Part shown: piece by piece, positions 39,498-48,103 of the stretch
Layout of the letters: each line of letters opens with the position of its first letter
How positions within the stretch are numbered: position 1 is the first letter of the stretch
NCBI GenBank assembly: GCA_046348835.1
Contig: JAXMDM010000005.1
Location: 186,001 to 250,000, forward strand
Reading direction: 5' to 3'
Length of the DNA: 64,000 nt
Source of the DNA: Defluviicoccus sp046348835
Lineage (GTDB): Bacteria; Pseudomonadota; Alphaproteobacteria; Rhodospirillales; Defluviicoccaceae
Translations under genes and position numbers: made by a program
The notes under the pieces: model-generated
The model's database searches: none
What the model saw: only the letters and a program-made list of their open reading frames with translations
What the model was told of the DNA's origin: nothing

Positions 39498-42238
39498 CCG
39501 GGGGTGAGGCCGTACTACCCACCTGGCTGATCATTCTGACCTCTCTCGGCTACGTATCGAGCCTCTTCGCCATTGCCTACTTCGGCGATCGGCGGGCCAG
39601 GCAGGGGCGGACGCTGATCGCCAATCCGACCATCTATGCGCTGTCCATAGCGGTCTATTGCACCGCGTGGACGTTCTACGGCAGCGTCGGCCGCGCCGTG
39701 GAAGTGGGGGTCGGCTTCCTGCCCATTTACATCGGGCCGACGCTGATGTTCGCCCTCGGCTGGGTCATCTTGCGGAAGATGATCCGCATCGGCAAACAAC
39801 ATCGAGTCACCTCGATCGCCGACCTCATCTCGTCCCGCTACGGCAAGAGCCACCTCCTCGGCGGCTTGGTCACGGTCATCGCCGTCATCGGCATCATGCC
39901 GTATATTTCTTTACAATTGAAAGCGGTGGCGACCGGCTTCGACGTCCTGGCGCTCTACCCCAATCTCACCCCGGTACTCACCGACCGCGCCACCCCTTGG
40001 TTCGCCGATACCGCCCTCTGGGTCGCCGCCCTGATGGCGGTGTTCTCCATTCTCTTCGGCACCCGCCATATCGACGCGACCGAACATCACCAGGGCATGG
40101 TGGCTGCGATTGCGTTTGAATCGGTGGTCAAGCTGATCGCCTTCATCTCGGTCGGACTCTTTGTCACCTACGGCATGTATGACGGCTTCGGCGACCTGTT
40201 CAGCAAGGCGGCACAGCGGCCGGACCTGGCCCGGCTGTTCACCCTCGATCCGGCGGCGAGCGATTGGGTGCCGCTCACGCTTCTCGCCATGCTCACCATC
40301 ATCTGCCTGCCCCGACAGTTCCAGGTCACGGTCGTCGAGAACACCGACGAGCGCCATCTCAACAAGGCGATCTGGCTGTTCCCGCTCTATCTGCTGCTCA
40401 TCAACGTCTTCGTGCTGCCGATCGCTCTCGCCGGGCTGATGGTGTTTTCCGGCGGAGCCGTCAATGCGGACACCTTCGTCCTCGCCCTGCCGATGACGCA
40501 ACACCAGGAGGCGTTGGCCATCCTCGCCTACGTGGGCGGTCTCTCGGCGGCCACCGGAATGGTGATCGTGGAGACGGTCGCCCTGTCGACGATGATCTGC
40601 AACGATCTGGTGATGCCGGCTTTGCTCAAGATTAGCTGGTTCCATCTGGCCGAGAGCAGCGATCTTTCCGGCCTTCTTCTGCGAATTCGGCGCGGGGCGA
40701 TTATTTTTATCGTCCTTATCGGCTATCTGTACTTCGATCTTATCGGCGAGTCTTACGCGCTGGTCTCCATCGGCTTGGTTTCCTTCGCCGCCGCGGCGCA
40801 ATTCGCGCCGGCCCTCGTCGGCGGTCTGTACTGGAAAGCCGCCAGCCGGCGAGGTGCACTTGCCGGCATCACCGCCGGCTTCGTCATCTGGGCCTACACC
40901 CTTCTGCTGCCGTCCTTCGCGCGCTCCGGCTGGCTGCCGGAAAGCTTCATCGACCAGGGCCCATGGGGGATCGAGCTTCTGAAACCCTATGCCCTGTTCG
41001 GGCTGGCTCACCTGTCGTCGATCGCCCATTCCCTTTTCTGGAGCCTGCTCGCCAACCTGCTCGCCTTCGTCGGCGTCTCGCTGCTGGATCGGCAGAGCGC
41101 CATCGAGCGGATCCAGTCCACCTTGTTCGTCGAGGTCTTCCGCCAAGGGACGTCGGTCGGTGCGGCCGGACTGCTGCAGGGCACCGTCCACGTGGCGGCG
41201 CTGCGCTCCTTGGCCGAGCGCTTTCTCGGCAGCGAGCGAACCGCCGACCTGTTCAACGACTACAGCCGGCAGCGCGGCGTGACCCTCGAGCCCGGCATGC
41301 GGGCGGACGGCGAGTTGGTGCAGTTCGTCGAACGGCGGCTTTCCGGCGCCATCGGCGCCGCATCGGCCCGGGTCATGGTCGCCTCCACCTTCAAGGGCCA
41401 GGGCTTCGGCGTCGAGGAGATCATGCAGATCCTCGACGAGACGTCCCAGGTCCTCGAATACAGTCGCCAGCTGGAGCTGAAATCCCGGGAACTGGAGCGG
41501 GCCACGGCGGAGCTGAAAGCGGCCAACCACCGCCTGACCGAATTGGACCGGATGAAGGACGACTTCCTGTCGACGGTTACCCACGAGTTGCGGACGCCGC
41601 TGACGTCGATCCGGTCGTTCTCGGAGATCCTGCACGATTCGCCCGACCTCGACATGGCCGAACGCCAGCATTTCCTCAGTATCATCATCCGCGAAAGCGA
41701 ACGGCTCACCCGGTTGATCAACCAGGTCCTGGATCTGACCAAGATCGAGACTGGGCGGATGAAATGGCAGATGGCGGCGGTCGACCTTGGCGACGTGATC
41801 GACCATGCGGTGAGCTCGCTGCGCCAACTGTTCGAGGACCGGAGCATCGCGCTGGCGGTGCATCTGCCGGACTCGGTCCCGAAAATCCACGGCGATCGGG
41901 ATCAGCTCATCCAGCTGGCCATCAACCTCCTCTCCAACGCGCAGAAGTTTTGTCCGGCCAACACCGGCAGGGTGGAGGTGGGGCTGAAGACGAAGGATAA
42001 CGAGGTTATCGTCAGCGTGGCCGATAATGGGCCGGGCATCCCGCAGCACGAGCAGGAAGCCATTTTCGAGAAGTTCCATCAGGTGCGATCCGGACAGACG
42101 GGGAACCCCATGGGTTCCGGTCTGGGCCTCGCCATCTGCCGGGGCATCGTCGAGCACCTGGGCGGCCGGATCTGGGTCAGCAGCACCCCCGGCCACGGCG
42201 CCACCTTCTACTTCTCCGTACCCATCGCCGTCGGCTAG
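39494..42238 (+). CDS. Sodium:solute symporter-histidine kinase hybrid (CbrA-like)
   Basis: 914 residues from the ATG at 39494. Residues about 10-560 form an SSS-type membrane domain of roughly 13 helices (YCTAWTFYGSVGRAVEVGVG, VTSIADLISSRYGKSHLLGG, LRRGAI-like and YWKAASRRGALAG segments). A linker with coiled coil follows. The kinase has H-box FLSTVTHELRTPLTSIRSF near residue 695 with the phospho-His intact. N-box INLLSNAQKF, G1 DNGPGIP and G2 GSGLGLAICR are also intact. CbrA-type hybrids sense transported solutes and control carbon use. It is the only complete kinase near the receiver at 36654. Confidence 0.94.
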   Translation: MTGGEAVLPTWLIILTSLGYVSSLFAIAYFGDRRARQGRTLIANPTIYALSIAVYCTAWTFYGSVGRAVEVGVGFLPIYIGPTLMFALGWVILRKMIRIGKQHRVTSIADLISSRYGKSHLLGGLVTVIAVIGIMPYISLQLKAVATGFDVLALYPNLTPVLTDRATPWFADTALWVAALMAVFSILFGTRHIDATEHHQGMVAAIAFESVVKLIAFISVGLFVTYGMYDGFGDLFSKAAQRPDLARLFTLDPAASDWVPLTLLAMLTIICLPRQFQVTVVENTDERHLNKAIWLFPLYLLLINVFVLPIALAGLMVFSGGAVNADTFVLALPMTQHQEALAILAYVGGLSAATGMVIVETVALSTMICNDLVMPALLKISWFHLAESSDLSGLLLRIRRGAIIFIVLIGYLYFDLIGESYALVSIGLVSFAAAAQFAPALVGGLYWKAASRRGALAGITAGFVIWAYTLLLPSFARSGWLPESFIDQGPWGIELLKPYALFGLAHLSSIAHSLFWSLLANLLAFVGVSLLDRQSAIERIQSTLFVEVFRQGTSVGAAGLLQGTVHVAALRSLAERFLGSERTADLFNDYSRQRGVTLEPGMRADGELVQFVERRLSGAIGAASARVMVASTFKGQGFGVEEIMQILDETSQVLEYSRQLELKSRELERATAELKAANHRLTELDRMKDDFLSTVTHELRTPLTSIRSFSEILHDSPDLDMAERQHFLSIIIRESERLTRLINQVLDLTKIETGRMKWQMAAVDLGDVIDHAVSSLRQLFEDRSIALAVHLPDSVPKIHGDRDQLIQLAINLLSNAQKFCPANTGRVEVGLKTKDNEVIVSVADNGPGIPQHEQEAIFEKFHQVRSGQTGNPMGSGLGLAICRGIVEHLGGRIWVSSTPGHGATFYFSVPIAVG

Positions 42239-42434
42239 AAGTCGCTGGCTAGGCGCCTCGTCGTCGACCGGCGGGTACGGCCATCGCGTGCAAGTGGGGA
42301 CTGGGATCGTCGGCAAGAGCCGCCTGGCGCAGGCGCCGTGGGGCACACGAGCGACAGCCGGAACGCTTGCGGCCATCGAAGCGTTCATTCTTCATCGTCC
42401 GCAATGACGGTTGCCTCGGAGCGAGGAGGACAAC

Positions 42435-42623
42435 ATGCCCAAGGCGAAGTCGAAGAAGCAGCAGATGGCTGCCGGTGCCGCGCTTTCCGCCAAGCGGGGC
42501 GAGCGGCCTAAATCCAGTCTGCAGGGGGCATCGAAGGAGATGGTCGACTCCATGAGCGAGGCGGAGTTAGCTGACATGGCCCGCACAAAACGAAAGAATA
42601 AGCCGGAGCGGGTCGGCGGCTAG
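42435..42623 (+). CDS. DUF3008-family small basic protein
   Basis: 62 residues. ATG 42435 follows GGAGCGAGGAGGACAAC. The whole protein follows the DUF3008 pattern: MPKAKSKKQQMAAGAALSAK, then KSSLQGASKEMVDSM, EAELADMARTKRKNKPE. Very basic and probably disordered. Function of the family is unknown. It lies in a short codirectional run with two small membrane proteins. Confidence 0.9.
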   Translation: MPKAKSKKQQMAAGAALSAKRGERPKSSLQGASKEMVDSMSEAELADMARTKRKNKPERVGG

Positions 42624-42644
42624 TCGCCGAACGGGAGGGGCGCC

Positions 42645-43025
42645 GTGACCGCAGCGGAAGACAAGGCCAATTACGAAGAGCATCTGCGGAAAATCCAAGC
42701 GAAGATGCCGGGTCGCGGCGCTGCCGCTCTCGCTTGGCTGTCCCGCCCGGAGGTGCGTCCGCTGCGGGTGAGCGCCGCGGTTCTGCTCATGATCGGCGGG
42801 CTCGTCGGGTTCCTGCCGGTGGTGGGCTTCTGGATGCTGCCGCTGGGCGTGCTGCTGCTGGCCCAGGACGTACCTTTCCTCAGACGGTTCAGCGTATGGA
42901 TGTTCAACCTGTTCGAACGCTGGTCCGAACGGCTGTCGGCGGCGGTTCGGCGATCATGGATCCACCGGCGGTGGCAGCGCCTTTTTCGACGATCCGAGCG
43001 CAAGCCGCCGGCAGCCCTTGAGTGA
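42645..43025 (+). CDS. Small membrane protein of unknown function
   Basis: 126 residues from a GTG 21 bases after the DUF3008 gene, with GGGAGGGG before it. A soluble N-terminus, a hydrophobic hairpin (VSAAVLLMIGGLVGFLPVVG and the segment to about residue 75) containing MLPLGVLLLAQDVPFLRR, then a strongly basic C-terminus. The pattern resembles short PGPGW-type membrane proteins but I cannot assign it. It is likely inserted in the inner membrane with its basic tail in the cytoplasm. Confidence 0.7.
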   Translation: MTAAEDKANYEEHLRKIQAKMPGRGAAALAWLSRPEVRPLRVSAAVLLMIGGLVGFLPVVGFWMLPLGVLLLAQDVPFLRRFSVWMFNLFERWSERLSAAVRRSWIHRRWQRLFRRSERKPPAALE

Positions 43026-43073
43026 GCACCTCACTCGGGGGGCAGAGGGCCAACTTGGAAAATGGAGGGACAC

Positions 43074-43466
43074 ATGGAGGGGAAGTTGGACTGGAAGTGG
43101 ATCGGCATCGGGATTCTGATCATGCTCGCCCTGAACATGGCGGCCGGCTTCATTCTCGGCCTGTTCCTCTCGCCGCACATTCAGGGGGCGACCAGTATCG
43201 AGGACATCAATCTGAGCGGTGGGCAAATCGCTCTTCTGGCCGCGGTTAACTTCCTCTCCTTCGTCATCGGTGGCTTCATCGTCGGGGTTAAATCCAGCGG
43301 CCGGACGATCCTGGAGCCGGGCATATCGGCGGCCCTCGCGGTCATCATCGCGCTGGTGCTCTCCGGCAACTTCTCCCTGGTCAACATGCTTGCCGGCGGC
43401 CTGGTGCCGTTCGGGGCCGGGGTTCTCGGCGGCTGGCTCGGCGAGAAAAAGCAGGGGCTGGCCTGA
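43074..43466 (+). CDS. Four-helix small membrane protein of unknown function
   Basis: 130 residues; ATG 43074 follows GGAGGG, with ATG 43062 as an alternative. Four hydrophobic helices: about 8-33, 47-72, 80-98 and 105-122. Glycine-rich helix pairs (FVIGGFIVGVKSSG, GGLVPFGAGVLGGWLGEKK) suggest tight packing. No catalytic residues are visible. It is codirectional with the two preceding small genes and convergent with the dioxygenase. Confidence 0.65.
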   Translation: MEGKLDWKWIGIGILIMLALNMAAGFILGLFLSPHIQGATSIEDINLSGGQIALLAAVNFLSFVIGGFIVGVKSSGRTILEPGISAALAVIIALVLSGNFSLVNMLAGGLVPFGAGVLGGWLGEKKQGLA

Positions 43467-43510
43467 CTGGGCCAAAGGACCGCTGGGGGAAGGCCGGGGG
43501 AGGCCGGCAC

Positions 43511-44227
43511 TCAGCCGGTTCGGTCGAGGCCGACGACCAGCGCTGCGGCATAGCCGTCGGCCGCTTCTTCGATGGATGCGTAGGCGGCGTCTCCCCCCTG
43601 ACGCGCGATGAAGTCGTTGTAGTTGAAGGTCGTCTGGGTGGCCCCGCGCGTGTTGTAGGGTGAGAATGCCTCGTACACGTGGGCGTTGAGGGCGTCGGGG
43701 AGAAATATCTGGCTGGCCAGGACGGTGCGCGCGTCCAGGAACACCTTGTAGTGGAAATGGGTGGTACGGCCGGCGTACCAGCCGGGATAGATGGTGCGGA
43801 AGCTGCACACGCCATCGTCGCCGGTGAACTGGCTGCCGCGCAGGAACGTCTGATCGCGGGTATTGATGACGGCGTCGCTGCCTTGTCGGGCAAAGCCGGA
43901 ATAGTTGCCCTCCGCGTCGCATTGCCACAGGTCGACGCGCGCATTGGCGATCGGGGTGCATCCGGTCGCCGCCGAAACCACCTGGAGAGCCAGCCGGACC
44001 GGAACGCCCGGTTTGCCCTCGGTGATGTCCGAGCGGATCGCTTTCGGATCGATGTAAAAGGGTCCCTCGGTCAGCCGCGGCGTAACCAGGCAGATATCCC
44101 GGCCAATCAGGCCGTTGCCGGCGGGTTCCGCGGCTCGGAGCGGGGCGGCGACGGCGGCGGCCACCGGGCCCAGCGCCAGCGACCGCAGCCATCCGCGCCG
44201 CGAGATGGAGATGGAACTCTCGCTCAT
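43511..44227 (-). CDS. Exported intradiol ring-cleavage dioxygenase-like protein
   Basis: 238 residues. The N-terminus ISRRGWLRSLALGPVAAAV is a twin-arginine-type signal, so a folded cofactor-containing enzyme is probably exported. The body follows the intradiol family (catechol/protocatechuate dioxygenase): TEGPFYIDPKAIRSDITEGK, VDLWQCDAEGNYSGF, and FRTIYPGWYAGRTTHFHYKV. These blocks contain the two Tyr and two His ligands of the Fe(III). Exported intradiol enzymes are known as a separate clade and their substrates are uncertain. The gene is codirectional with a crotonase 54 bases upstream, which may or may not be related. Confidence 0.88.
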   Translation of the reverse strand: MSESSISISRRGWLRSLALGPVAAAVAAPLRAAEPAGNGLIGRDICLVTPRLTEGPFYIDPKAIRSDITEGKPGVPVRLALQVVSAATGCTPIANARVDLWQCDAEGNYSGFARQGSDAVINTRDQTFLRGSQFTGDDGVCSFRTIYPGWYAGRTTHFHYKVFLDARTVLASQIFLPDALNAHVYEAFSPYNTRGATQTTFNYNDFIARQGGDAAYASIEEAADGYAAALVVGLDRTG

Positions 44228-44281
44228 CGAAGCCCTTTCCGGTTGTTTCTGGGTCGAACGACGATCGCGTTCCGAGGTGGC

Positions 44282-45097
44282 TCAGGCGATCGTGTCGAAG
44301 TTGCCGTGGCGTCCGAGCCCGTCCCGGAAGCGACCGGCACCGGCGACGCCATCGGTCACCAGCGCCTCCCGGCCGTTGTACCATTCCTCAATCAGCGCCT
44401 CGCGCACCGGCAGGCCATGGCCGCGGATGGCCGAGCGCCGGTCTGCCCGGACGCAGGTCTGGGGAAAGCGGGCGATGTCGCGGGCGATGGCCTCGGCCTT
44501 TTCTCGCGCGCCGCCGGGCGGAACGACATACTCGCAAAGGCCGAGTGCCAGGCATTCTTCGGCCGGGACCTTGCGACCGGTGAGGATGATTTCCAGGGCC
44601 CGACCGAGGCCGACAATGCGAGGCAGGCGGACGGTGCCGCCGTCGATCAGGGGAACGCCCCAGCGCCGGCAATAGACGCCGAAGTAAGCGTCCTCTTCCA
44701 TCACCCGGAAGTCGCACCACAGCGCCAGTTCCATTCCACCCGCCACCGCCGGCCCGGCCACCGCGGCGATGACCGGTTTGTCCAGTTCGAGCCGCGACGG
44801 GCCGAGGGGGCCGCGGGGAATCCCTGCGCCGTTGTCCCGCGGGGCTGCCGGCGGAATGTCCAACTCGCCAAGCGGTCGTTCCGCGTCCAACGTGCTGACG
44901 AATTTCAGGTCCCAGCCGGCACAGAAGGCGCCTCCGGCGCCCCAGAACACGGCAACGGAGGCAGACGGATCGGCATCGAACTCAAGGAAGGTCCTGACCA
45001 GGGCATCGGCGCTCGCCGGATCCATGGCATTCCGCGCTTCCGGACGATCGTGGATCACGGTCCAGACCGGCCCAGACTTCTCCACTCTTACCGCCAT
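44282..45097 (-). CDS. Enoyl-CoA hydratase/isomerase (crotonase) family protein
   Basis: 271 residues from the ATG at 45097, preceded by GGAGGAG; the longer frame to 45238 encodes an implausible Arg-rich leader. Crotonase fold: RPEARNAMDPASADAL, oxyanion-hole strands GGAFCAGWDL and AVAGPAVAGGMELALW, and the RRWGVPLIDGGTVRLPRIVG helix. The usual second catalytic Glu position appears changed, so this is better called a crotonase than a proven hydratase. The CoA substrate is unknown. Confidence 0.9.
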   Translation of the reverse strand: MAVRVEKSGPVWTVIHDRPEARNAMDPASADALVRTFLEFDADPSASVAVFWGAGGAFCAGWDLKFVSTLDAERPLGELDIPPAAPRDNGAGIPRGPLGPSRLELDKPVIAAVAGPAVAGGMELALWCDFRVMEEDAYFGVYCRRWGVPLIDGGTVRLPRIVGLGRALEIILTGRKVPAEECLALGLCEYVVPPGGAREKAEAIARDIARFPQTCVRADRRSAIRGHGLPVREALIEEWYNGREALVTDGVAGAGRFRDGLGRHGNFDTIA

Positions 45098-45340
45098 GCC
45101 TCTGCTCCTCCTGCCGCGTCGACGCCTTCGCCAGCGTCCGCCATCTCCCCCCAAATCCCGCCTCGGGGAAGAGTAGCCGGTCCGGTGCCGACGGGAAAGG
45201 CGGCCGAGCGGGCCGAACCAGCCTACCGGTGCGCCCATAACCCCCCTGTGCCATCATGGACGAGGGCGCAGCGGCCCGGGAAGCAACAGGTAACGGCGAC
45301 GGATGGCGACTACGGATCGCAACGGTGATGGCGGCCGGTC

Positions 45341-45751
45341 ATGGCTCGGCCCGGCGGTGAATTGACGTCCCCTCCGGACGACGACGGGCCGCGCCTCCTC
45401 ATCGCCGAGGATGAGGCCGCGGTTGCCATGCTTCTTCACGATATGCTCGTCCTGCTGGGGGCGCGGCCGCTGGCGCCGGCCGGTAGCGTCGGTCAGGCGC
45501 TGGCGGTGGTCGAGGCGGAAGGGGCCCGACTGGACGGCGCGATTCTCGACCTCAAGCTTGGACGGGACGACGTCTATCCGGTGGCCGCACGCCTACGGGC
45601 GCTGGACGTTCCGTTCGTCTTCCTCACCGGCTATGGGCTGCCCGCCATCCACCGCCGCTATGCCGGCGTTCCGGTCATCGAAAAGCCGTTTGACCTGGCC
45701 TGTCTGGACGATCTGCTCAAACGCCATTTTCCATCCCGATCGCGCCGCTGA
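45341..45751 (+). CDS. Single-domain receiver protein
   Basis: 136 residues. Receiver motifs: acidic IAEDEAA, phospho-acceptor AILDLKLGRDD, switch Thr FLTGYG and Lys EKPF. The N-terminal 17 residues are extra and the true start may be slightly later. This resembles the small receiver proteins of alphaproteobacterial HWE-kinase and phosphorelay circuits. No kinase is adjacent. Confidence 0.88.
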   Translation: MARPGGELTSPPDDDGPRLLIAEDEAAVAMLLHDMLVLLGARPLAPAGSVGQALAVVEAEGARLDGAILDLKLGRDDVYPVAARLRALDVPFVFLTGYGLPAIHRRYAGVPVIEKPFDLACLDDLLKRHFPSRSRR

Positions 45752-46122
45752 TCGCCGCCCCGCCGCTGCATCCCCAGGGTCGTCTAACCCATCCGGGAAT
45801 AATCATAGATAGTACCCATACTGGTAATTGCCCCTTATGCGATAGTACGCTATAGTTTAATTGTATAAAGCAAAACTATCGCGGACTTAAGGTGGACAGA
45901 GGAGGGGGGCGTTTCCCGCCATAGGGGGCGGCGTCGCCCTTTGTATCCCGACAGTCAGGCGATGCCGGACTCCCTGTCCCCGTCGCCGTGCACTGAGCCG
46001 CCGGCATTTCCACAGCGACCACGGAGGCCCGGACGAATCCGGGCATGTACCAGCATCAGGGGATGCAGGGCCGGAACAGACGCCGACCTCACCCCCGGCA
46101 GTCGGACTCGAGTGAGGTAGGT
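45752..46122. other. AT-rich intergenic region before the secreted PHP-like gene
   Basis: About 370 bases. The part from 45795 to 45895 is strikingly AT-rich compared with the surroundings and contains the three GATAGT half-sites listed separately. No gene is evident. A good GAGTGAGGTAGG ribosome site precedes ATG 46123. Confidence 0.55.
45808..45882. promoter_or_regulatory. Three evenly spaced GATAGT elements
   Basis: GATAGTAC at 45808-45815 and 45841-45848, and the inverted ACTATC at 45875-45880, spaced 33 and 34 bases apart. The last two sit in a perfect GCGATAGT/ACTATCGC inverted repeat. Regular spacing near three helical turns in an AT-rich promoter zone suggests regulator binding. Confidence 0.4.
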
Positions 46123-47967
46123 ATGACGATCGGATTTCTCGGACGCGCACCGGCATGGGCGGGGCTTGCGGCGTTGCTCCCGTGCGCGGCGATACCCGCG
46201 GCGGCTGCGGCGGCACCGGAGCCGGCTGGATGGTACGCGGGAGACCCCCACGTGCACCGCAGCTGTGGAGGCGCACCGGAAGCGGTGACCAGCTTGCGGT
46301 CGAAGATGAGCACCAACAATCTGCGGGTGATCTCGGTGCTCGCGGACATGGGCAACGCCGAGGTGCAAAACGCGACGACGGACCTGCCTCTCGTTACCGG
46401 TTCGGACGCCAAGGAAACGAATGCCACCCGCATGCTCCACTGGGATACCGAGTGTCATTGGGACCCGGGCTACACGTGGTTATCTCCTCACCAGGTTCTC
46501 GGCGGCCATCTGGTCAACCTCGGACTGAGCCAGGCGCAGCAAGTCTTTAAGGAGTACACCGCACCGCTCTTTGACTGGGCACATGCGCAGGAGACGCCGT
46601 CAAACCAGCCGGTCGTCGCCGGCTTCGCCCACATGCAGTATTTGGACGACGGCATTCCGCCGGTAGGGCTGAGCTGCTGCACGCCGATCGAATACCCGGT
46701 GGAAGTGGCGCTCGGAAAGGCCGATTTCGTCTCCGAGGATGTCGCCGGCGGCAATTCGGCGATGAATGCCTATTACCGGCTGCTGAATACGGGATTCCGC
46801 CCCGGGTTCGCCGGCGGCACCGATTATCCCTGCGGCGTGTCGGTGCTGGGCTCGGTGTTGACCTACGTCCAGGTGGACGGCGATTTCACCTACCGAAAAT
46901 GGATCGAGGGGATCAAGAACGGTCGGACCGTCGTCTCGCGCAACGGCCACAAGGAATTCCTCGATCTCAAGGTCAACGCCACCGCCACGCCCGGCGATGA
47001 ACTGACCCGCAGCGGAGCCGGCACGATTCCCGTCAGCGTCACATGGACGGCAACGCAAAAGATCACCGGCGGGACGATCGAGCTGGTGCAGAACGGTGCT
47101 GTCGTCGCCAGCAAGAAGGCGACGGTGAACACGTCGACCCCAGTCACCCTGACCGCCAACGTGAACGTTACCCAGAGCGGTTGGTTGGCGGCGCGACGGG
47201 TGGACGGCGCCGGCGAACACCGGCTGCAGACGGGTGCGGTCTTCGTAACCGTCGACGGCAAGCCGGTGCGCGCCAGTGCGGCCGACGCCAACTTCTACGT
47301 GCAGTGGATGAACACCCTTCTGGCGCGGACGACACCGGGCGGCTCGTGGGACTTGTTCGAAACCTCGGCCGGCCGCGACGGCGCCCGGGCTCGGTACACG
47401 GCGGCGAAGACGGTCTATCAGACCGTCTGTGCCGAGGCGGGCGGCACGGCATGTGACGGCGGCGACGGCGGCGGCACCACCCCCGTCGCCGGGACCATCT
47501 TCGGTACCACGACGCCCTCGGTGGTCACCGAGTATGACGCGGCGGCGGTCGAGCTGGGGATGAAGTTCCAGGCCGCGGTCCCCGGTAACATCACCGCACT
47601 GCGCTTTTACAAGGGGCCGCAAAATACCGGCACCCACGTCGGTCATCTGTGGAGCGCCAGCGGCCAGCTTCTTGCCTCCGCCACCTTTACCGGCGAGACC
47701 GCCAGCGGCTGGCAGCAGGTCAACCTGGCGACGCCGGTACCGGTGGCGGCGAGTACCACCTACGTCGTCTCCTATCATACCAACGTCGGCTATTACTCCG
47801 CCGATACCGGGTACTTCGCCAACGACGTGGTCACCGGCAACCTGCGGGCGCTCGCCGACACGCCCACCAGCGGCAACGGCGTCTACCACTACGGAACGTC
47901 CACCACCACCTTTCCGACAGATACCTGGAACGCCTCCAACTACTGGGTCGATGTCCTGTTCCAGTAA
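46123..47967 (+). CDS. Secreted CehA/McbA-like PHP metallohydrolase with C-terminal DUF4082
   Basis: 614 residues from ATG 46123. A signal peptide (about 1-33) ends in an alanine run. Residues about 35-270 look like a PHP/CehA-McbA-type metal-dependent hydrolase: AGDPHVHRSCGG at the start of the domain and FAGGTDYPCG near its end. A beta-rich middle follows (about 290-430), then a Gly/Asp linker. A DUF4082 domain fills the C-terminus (about 460-610: VELGMKFQAAVPGNITALRF, VGHLWSASGQLLASATF). DUF4082 is usually found attached to secreted carbohydrate-related proteins. The substrate is unknown. Confidence 0.8.
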   Translation: MTIGFLGRAPAWAGLAALLPCAAIPAAAAAAPEPAGWYAGDPHVHRSCGGAPEAVTSLRSKMSTNNLRVISVLADMGNAEVQNATTDLPLVTGSDAKETNATRMLHWDTECHWDPGYTWLSPHQVLGGHLVNLGLSQAQQVFKEYTAPLFDWAHAQETPSNQPVVAGFAHMQYLDDGIPPVGLSCCTPIEYPVEVALGKADFVSEDVAGGNSAMNAYYRLLNTGFRPGFAGGTDYPCGVSVLGSVLTYVQVDGDFTYRKWIEGIKNGRTVVSRNGHKEFLDLKVNATATPGDELTRSGAGTIPVSVTWTATQKITGGTIELVQNGAVVASKKATVNTSTPVTLTANVNVTQSGWLAARRVDGAGEHRLQTGAVFVTVDGKPVRASAADANFYVQWMNTLLARTTPGGSWDLFETSAGRDGARARYTAAKTVYQTVCAEAGGTACDGGDGGGTTPVAGTIFGTTTPSVVTEYDAAAVELGMKFQAAVPGNITALRFYKGPQNTGTHVGHLWSASGQLLASATFTGETASGWQQVNLATPVPVAASTTYVVSYHTNVGYYSADTGYFANDVVTGNLRALADTPTSGNGVYHYGTSTTTFPTDTWNASNYWVDVLFQ

Positions 47968-48000
47968 AAGGCTAGCCACGCGAGCGGGCTGACGTGGAAG

Positions 48001-48036
48001 GCCCCCCCGGTGCGAGCCGGCGGGGGCTTGTCCTCT
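48001..48036 (+). terminator. Rho-independent terminator of the secreted PHP-like gene
   Basis: GCCCCCCCGG (48001-48010) pairs with CCGGCGGGGGC (48017-48027) with one bulged C and a 6-nt loop, followed by TTGTCCTCTTC. The stem is strong and T-rich sequence follows it. Confidence 0.6.
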
Positions 48037-48103
48037 TCTGGAGAACGGTGTCGGTCCGGCGGCCGTCGATCCAGCGTTGCCGGCGAGGGCCAAGGATGCC
48101 GGC

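Noticed and set aside
39911..42388. 825-codon frame on the - strand opposite the symporter kinase
   Set aside because: Gln/Arg/Glu/His-rich product without motifs, typical of an antisense frame in GC-rich DNA.
46600..48093. 497-codon frame opposite the secreted PHP-like gene
   Set aside because: Antisense shadow; the + strand has signal peptide and family domains.
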